A DNA stretch of 62,093 nucleotides from NCBI GenBank assembly GCA_002493305.1, contig DKYJ01000002.1:22504-84596 (forward strand), in the 5' to 3' direction. The notes beneath the pieces were generated by a model. It was given only the letters and a program-made list of their open reading frames with translations, did no database searches and was not told the DNA's origin. A program made the position numbers and the translations under genes. Numbering within the stretch: the stretch's first letter is position 1; every line of letters starts with the position of its first letter. Below, piece after piece: positions 58,155 through 62,093 of this stretch. Source of the stretch: Clostridiales bacterium UBA7103. GTDB taxonomy: Bacteria > Bacillota > Clostridia > Oscillospirales > Oscillospiraceae.

Positions 58155-58897
58155 GACAGGTTATCACTCCATTTCGTGTTCTTAAGAAACCGGGAGACGC
58201 ACAGCCCAAGGTACGCCGCGCACAGCAGCAAAAGCAGTGCCCACACCGGCAGGGAGAGGTGGCTGTACAGCTCCTCTCGCACCAGAATGTTGGACCAAAG
58301 CGCAGTCCAGAGCAGGCACAGCGCCACGGCCAGCGTCTCGGAGCGAAAGCGCCTCGAACACAGCACGCGAAAGCAGATGCAGCAGGTGACTGTGAAGGGC
58401 AGCAGCAGCTCCAAGATAAGCCCCAGCGGCTCTATGCGCCCGAAGCGCAGGGCGAGCAGGCAGAAGATGCTCAGAAGGCTCAGATCCACCGCGGCGAAGA
58501 CGGTCAGCCGGGCGCTGTAAATTTCACGCAGGGTAAAATAGGCCGCGCCCTCGATCTCTGTCGAGCCGCAGCGCAGGTTTTTCCAAAGCTCCGGCGCTGC
58601 CGCGATGGTGAACAGCGGCACTATCGCGTGGATCACCCGGCGTATTTCCGGCAGCACCCCGCCATAGGAGAGGAGATACCACAGCACTGCCAGCAGCGCT
58701 GCCTGTAAAAGCCACCAGCGCTTTTGTATGATCCGCATCTGGGTGAGAAGGAAATCAAAATAGGAAATCTGACGCCGGGACTGAGCGGCGTAAAACGCCC
58801 GTCCCGCCGCAAGCACGGCGCGCTCCACGGCCTCAGCACGGGGCTGGGCGGCATTGGCGCGTCCCAGCGCATAGAGCTCTTGCTCAAGTCTTGTCAT
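58139..58897 (-). CDS. Membrane protein of the ECF-sigma unit, unknown
   Basis: Protein of 252 residues: a cytoplasmic N-terminus of about 45 residues with an Ala-rich helix, then six or so membrane helices (for example LLQAALLAVLWYLLSY). No zinc or anti-sigma H-X3-C-X2-C motif is present, but its place between an ECF sigma factor (overlap ATGA) and an ABC exporter fits a membrane sensor or anti-sigma role. That is inference only. Confidence 0.78.
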   Translation of the reverse strand: MTRLEQELYALGRANAAQPRAEAVERAVLAAGRAFYAAQSRRQISYFDFLLTQMRIIQKRWWLLQAALLAVLWYLLSYGGVLPEIRRVIHAIVPLFTIAAAPELWKNLRCGSTEIEGAAYFTLREIYSARLTVFAAVDLSLLSIFCLLALRFGRIEPLGLILELLLPFTVTCCICFRVLCSRRFRSETLAVALCLLWTALWSNILVREELYSHLSLPVWALLLLLCAAYLGLCVSRFLKNTKWSDNLSWNLN

Positions 58898-59409
58898 GTC
58901 TCATCCTCCCTCAAGAGCAGCTTGAGCTGCTGCGTTGCCTTTGACAGCCGGTATTTTACCAGCGGCAGGCCAATTCCGAGCAGACGGGCGATCTCCCGTT
59001 GCTTTAAATCCTGAAAATAGTGCAGGACGATCACCTCCCGCAGAGGCTCCGGCAGGGTGTCCACCGCGGCGCTTAGATCAAGGCGCAGATCCGTCTCAGG
59101 CTCAGGAGCGGCGACGGACTCAGGCAGCTCAGCGGCAGGCTCCTCCGGCGAGCGGCGGTAAAAATCGGCACACAAGCTGCCGGAAATAACATACAGGTAG
59201 TTTTTTGCCCGGCCACTGTGACGGTAGCTCTCAAAGCCGCGAAAAAAGCGCTCAAAGGTTTCCTGTGTTACATCCTCCGCATCGGCAGGAGAGGGCAGCT
59301 TCCGCAGACAGTAAGCGTAGATCTGGGGATAATATTTGCGCACAAAGCGCTCAATCGCCTCGTCGCTGCCTGCGCGCATGGCGCGGATCAGGTGCGAGTC
59401 CTCATCCAA
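58894..59409 (-). CDS. ECF-type RNA polymerase sigma factor
   Basis: Sigma factor of 171 residues. Region 2 holds FVRKYYPQIYAYCLRKLPSP and DAEDVTQETFERFFRG (about 44-59), region 4 the helix-turn-helix QREIARLLGIGLPLVKYRL (about 134-152). It would direct polymerase to the exporter genes that follow, probably including its own promoter. GGAGGGAGC precedes the ATG. A 14-base palindrome TGAAAGTACTTTCA lies 23 bases upstream of the start. Confidence 0.92.
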   Translation of the reverse strand: MDEDSHLIRAMRAGSDEAIERFVRKYYPQIYAYCLRKLPSPADAEDVTQETFERFFRGFESYRHSGRAKNYLYVISGSLCADFYRRSPEEPAAELPESVAAPEPETDLRLDLSAAVDTLPEPLREVIVLHYFQDLKQREIARLLGIGLPLVKYRLSKATQQLKLLLREDET

Positions 59410-59431
59410 TGGATAGCTCCCTCCTTTGTCA

Positions 59432-59445
59432 TGAAAGTACTTTCA
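59432..59445 (-). promoter_or_regulatory. Palindrome in the ECF-sigma promoter region
   Basis: Perfect TGAAAGTACTTTCA, directly downstream of a minus-strand TTATTATAGG that could be a -10 box. Its position fits an operator near the transcription start. Confidence 0.45.
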
Positions 59446-59505
59446 CCTATAATAACGCAGAAAACGGGAAAAAAGATAGCGCCGCAGACAAAATATCCGA
59501 AATAA

Positions 59506-59537
59506 AAAACCGGAAGGCCTAAGCTTTCCGGTTTTGG
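59506..59537. terminator. Terminator of the TRAP genes
   Basis: AAAAACCGGAA pairs with TTTCCGGTTTT around GGCCTAAGC. On the minus strand it follows the TRAP permease stop codon. Confidence 0.85.
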
Positions 59538-59557
59538 GTTTATGTTGTTTTGTACTG

Positions 59558-61519
59558 TCAGGCTTCTGCCTTGCGCTGGCGCTTTGCGCCGAAATACTGC
59601 CAGGCGACCATTGCGGCAAGCAGGACGATGCCCACGACATCGGTAACTATCTTCGGGTCCATCATCATAAGCCCTGCCACGCAGATAACTATCCTCACAA
59701 ACCAGTTCATCATGCGGAAGAGATAGCCGTTCATGGCGGCGGCCACGCCGAAAATGCCGATGATGGAAGTGATGACGATCTGTACAACGGCGGCGGCTGT
59801 GGTGTCGATAAACAGCATCGCCGGGTTGAGGCAGAAGATATAGGGCACGACGAAAGCACCGATGGCAAGCTTCGTCGCGTTTACGCCTGTTTTCATTGGA
59901 TTGGACTTGGCGATGGCGGAGCCGGCGTATGCGGCCAGAGCCACAGGCGGCGTGATGTCGGCCACGATGCCGAAGTAGAACACAAAGAAGTGCGCCGCGA
60001 TCTTGGGTACGCCTATGGTAATGAGAATGGGCGCGCAGGTGGATGCCATGATGCAGTAGTTTGCGGTGGTGGGTACGCCCATGCCCAAAATGATACAGCA
60101 AATCATTGTCAGCACCAGAGCGATAAGAGTGGGATTGATAAAGGCGCTCTTGCTGCTGATGGAGACAACGGCGGAGATAAGCTTGGAGGCAAGGCCGGTA
60201 GCGGTGATGCAGCCGGCGATAATGCCGGCCATGGCGCAGGCCACAGCCACGGTTATGGTGCCCTTGCCGCCTGCCTCGAGCGCTTCCAGAATACGGGAGA
60301 GGGTGATGCGGTTTTCCTTGTCAAAGAGGCTGACAATAATGGCGGCGATTATGGCGATGGAGGCGGAAAACTGCATAGTGCGCGTGCCGGAGGTCACTAG
60401 CCAGACGAGGATCACAAGCGGCAGCAGCAGATATACCCGCGGCAGCAGCTTTGTAAACTGTGGCAGCTCATTTGCGGGGATGCCCTTGAGCCCAAGCTTC
60501 TTCGCCTCAAGATGCACGGCGATGAAGATGCCGGAAAAATACAACACGGCAGGGAGAATGGCCCGCAGAGCTACGTCAGCGTAAGGCACACTCATATACT
60601 CCGCCATCAGGAAGGCCGCGGCGCCCATGATGGGGGGCATTATCTGCCCGCCGGTGGAGGCGGCGGCTTCGACAGCGCCCGCAAATTCCGCCTTGTACCC
60701 GGTCTTTTTCATCATCGGAATGGTGACGGAGCCGGTGGTCACGGTGTTGCCAACGGAGGAGCCGGACACCATTCCGCACAGGGCGGAGGATATGACCGCC
60801 ACCTTGGCGGGGCCGCCGGAGAAGCGGCCGACGAGAGAGTTTGCAAGGTCTATAAAGAAGGCGGCTATACCTGTCCTCTCAAGGAACGCGCCGAAGATGA
60901 TGAACACCACAATGTACTTGGCGCAGACATTGATAGGCGTTGAAAGCACTCCGCTGGTGGTGAAAAACAGCGTGTAGATAAGCCGCTGTATACCGATGCC
61001 GGTGGAGAAGGTGTACACCAGCAGCGCGCCCGCCACGCACAGGATAGGCACGCCAACACTGCGGCGGCAAAGCTCCATAAGGCAGAGAATGCCGATTATG
61101 CCGATGATCGTGAACATAGGCGTCATCTTTGAGGCGCTGGTGAGTATATGTATGGTCTTATCGTATGTAAAGCAATAGTAAAGGAACGAGCCGGAGCCCA
61201 GCACCATTAAAATATAATCGTACCAAGGAATGTAATTCGGGCGGACATGGTGCTTTCGGGCGGGGTAGGTGAGATAGCCCATGAGAATTATCGCGGCCAA
61301 AAAAGCCGTCAACCGCTTCTCAAGAGCGGCGACACTGAAAAGGGTGGAGTAAATGCAATACAGGGAAAAGATAACCATCAGGCCGCGCACAATGAGAGCG
61401 GGCCTGCCCTCCCAAATGCGGGTGTTGGACTCTCTGTCGTATTTGCGCATGATCTCCTCTACTTCTTCAGCGGTTCCCACATCGGCGTTTATCGCGTCAT
61501 TTTCTTGTGTGTGAGACAT
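59558..61519 (-). CDS. TRAP transporter fused permease (4TM + 12TM)
   Basis: Membrane protein of 653 residues that combines the small and large TRAP membrane subunits, as in TAXI-type systems. After a charged N-terminus of about 40 residues comes the small-subunit part (up to about 160), then the large subunit with GSSVGNTVTTGSVTIPMMKK, GGQIMPPIMGAAAFLMAEY and GMGVPTTANYCIMASTCAP. It drives uptake of an organic acid with a sodium or proton gradient. It is 127 bases behind the binding-protein gene. Confidence 0.95.
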   Translation of the reverse strand: MSHTQENDAINADVGTAEEVEEIMRKYDRESNTRIWEGRPALIVRGLMVIFSLYCIYSTLFSVAALEKRLTAFLAAIILMGYLTYPARKHHVRPNYIPWYDYILMVLGSGSFLYYCFTYDKTIHILTSASKMTPMFTIIGIIGILCLMELCRRSVGVPILCVAGALLVYTFSTGIGIQRLIYTLFFTTSGVLSTPINVCAKYIVVFIIFGAFLERTGIAAFFIDLANSLVGRFSGGPAKVAVISSALCGMVSGSSVGNTVTTGSVTIPMMKKTGYKAEFAGAVEAAASTGGQIMPPIMGAAAFLMAEYMSVPYADVALRAILPAVLYFSGIFIAVHLEAKKLGLKGIPANELPQFTKLLPRVYLLLPLVILVWLVTSGTRTMQFSASIAIIAAIIVSLFDKENRITLSRILEALEAGGKGTITVAVACAMAGIIAGCITATGLASKLISAVVSISSKSAFINPTLIALVLTMICCIILGMGVPTTANYCIMASTCAPILITIGVPKIAAHFFVFYFGIVADITPPVALAAYAGSAIAKSNPMKTGVNATKLAIGAFVVPYIFCLNPAMLFIDTTAAAVVQIVITSIIGIFGVAAAMNGYLFRMMNWFVRIVICVAGLMMMDPKIVTDVVGIVLLAAMVAWQYFGAKRQRKAEA

Positions 61520-61646
61520 ACAGGATGATCTCCTTTCTGAAGAATAGGGATCAATTACTTGTATCCCATATGCGGCGTTCAGGGGCCGCAGTAAGCAGAA
61601 AGGCTACGGCGCGGATCGGCGCCGTAGCCCAGAGTGCGAAAAGCAA

Positions 61647-62093
61647 TTACTTTACGGGAACATCAAAGCCCTTCTCAGCAAAATATTTCGCAGCGCCGGC
61701 GTGGTAAGGCACATCAGTGATGGAGGCAGCGAACTCGAGATCCAGCTCCTCAGCCTTGCCGTGCTGAATGTCGGCGGCATTTTCAAAAATGGTGGAGACA
61801 AAAGCGTAGATAGCATCCTCAGACACATCGTCCCTTGCCAGGACAACAGCGCCAACGGCCACAGTCTGGCAATCCTCGGGCATACCGTAGGTGTCGGCGG
61901 AGACGGTGTAAGCGGTGTAGTAGGGGGACTTCTCGATGAGCTGGCCGATGTGGTCATCGTCAATGCTCACAAGGTAGACCTGACTGCCGGTGGAGAGGTC
62001 GGTGATGGCGGTGGTGGGAGCGCCAGCAACGATGAAGGCGGCGTCGATCTTGCCGTCCTTCAGGCTCTCGGCGCTGTCGCCGAAGCTCTGGTA
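61647..62093 (-). CDS. TAXI-family TRAP solute-binding protein, C-terminal part
   Basis: About 148 codons before the stop are inside the window; the frame stays open to the window edge, so the start is beyond 62093. The visible part shows SLKDGKIDAAFIVAGAPTTA and later YTVSADTYGMPEDCQTVAVG, typical of the C-terminal lobe of TAXI proteins, and ends in AAKYFAEKGFDVPVK. It catches an organic acid outside the cell and passes it to the fused permease. The substrate is unknown. Confidence 0.92.
   Translation of the reverse strand, partial: YQSFGDSAESLKDGKIDAAFIVAGAPTTAITDLSTGSQVYLVSIDDDHIGQLIEKSPYYTAYTVSADTYGMPEDCQTVAVGAVVLARDDVSEDAIYAFVSTIFENAADIQHGKAEELDLEFAASITDVPYHAGAAKYFAEKGFDVPVK

Noticed and set aside
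1..62093. CRISPR arrays, tRNA or rRNA genes, insertion sequences
   Set aside because: Looked for regular spaced repeats, cloverleaf sequences and transposase motifs on both strands and found none.

Overview
The window looks like a chromosomal segment of a spore-forming, GC-rich (visibly well above 50 percent) Clostridia, most likely Oscillospiraceae/Ruminococcaceae. That placement is inferred from the sporulation genes (spmA, spmB, ytvI, spoIIR, sigG), a CIRCE-controlled hrcA-grpE-dnaK-dnaJ locus, the short type of prolyl-tRNA synthetase, a paired GlgC/GlgD and strong GGAGG ribosome-binding sites. I see no rRNA, tRNA, CRISPR array, insertion sequence or phage gene. Both ends are cut genes: a low-molecular-weight tyrosine phosphatase on the left and a TRAP-TAXI binding protein on the right.

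Layout. 1-4655: a minus-strand surface-polysaccharide cluster (GT2, flippase, GT4, EamA exporter, tyrosine phosphatase). 5032-9878: psuG, spmA-spmB divergent from an AbrB-like regulator, a TrmN6-like methyltransferase behind a nucleotidyltransferase-GNAT fusion, and a ferredoxin. 10086-17922: stress block with a Clp ATPase lacking the middle domain, a MarR regulator and the hrcA operon. 17969-24193: XRE regulator and lipoprotein, a short aspartokinase, ytvI, a DUF1700-like membrane protein and proS. 24194-24885: no gene but a large, highly base-paired element between two copies of one terminator. 24886-32504: a PurN homologue with lost catalytic residues, then an overlapping operon (histidine phosphatase-GNAT, PPP-like phosphoesterase, DUF1294, degenerate KaiC-PPDK_N fusion) running into bioY, then a YeiH-type exporter. 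32555-41309: glgC-glgD-glgP-psuK, pth, prs, and prfB on the other strand. 41310-48506: a 20-codon mini gene, a membrane phosphoesterase, a parvulin isomerase behind a structured 200-nt leader, tcdA, YhhN, an FAH-family enzyme, spoIIR and ispE. 48553-55987: GH13 glucosidase, a frameshifted Ig-like surface protein, rplJ-rplL with an L10 leader, sigG and a PLD-family enzyme. 56027-59409: an ECF sigma factor with a membrane protein and an ABC exporter in four overlapping genes. 59558-62093: a TRAP-TAXI uptake system.

The genes describe a fermentative, spore-forming anaerobe that stores glycogen (GlgC and GlgD for synthesis, GlgP and the GH13 enzyme for use), salvages pseudouridine (psuG and psuK, here 27 kb apart) and takes up biotin and an organic acid. 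The least explained parts are the 24.3-24.8 kb structured element, the 25.7-30.8 kb operon, the 42.6-42.8 kb leader RNA and a recurring set of short palindromic intergenic elements. No database search was possible; names rest on motifs and on remembered family sequences.
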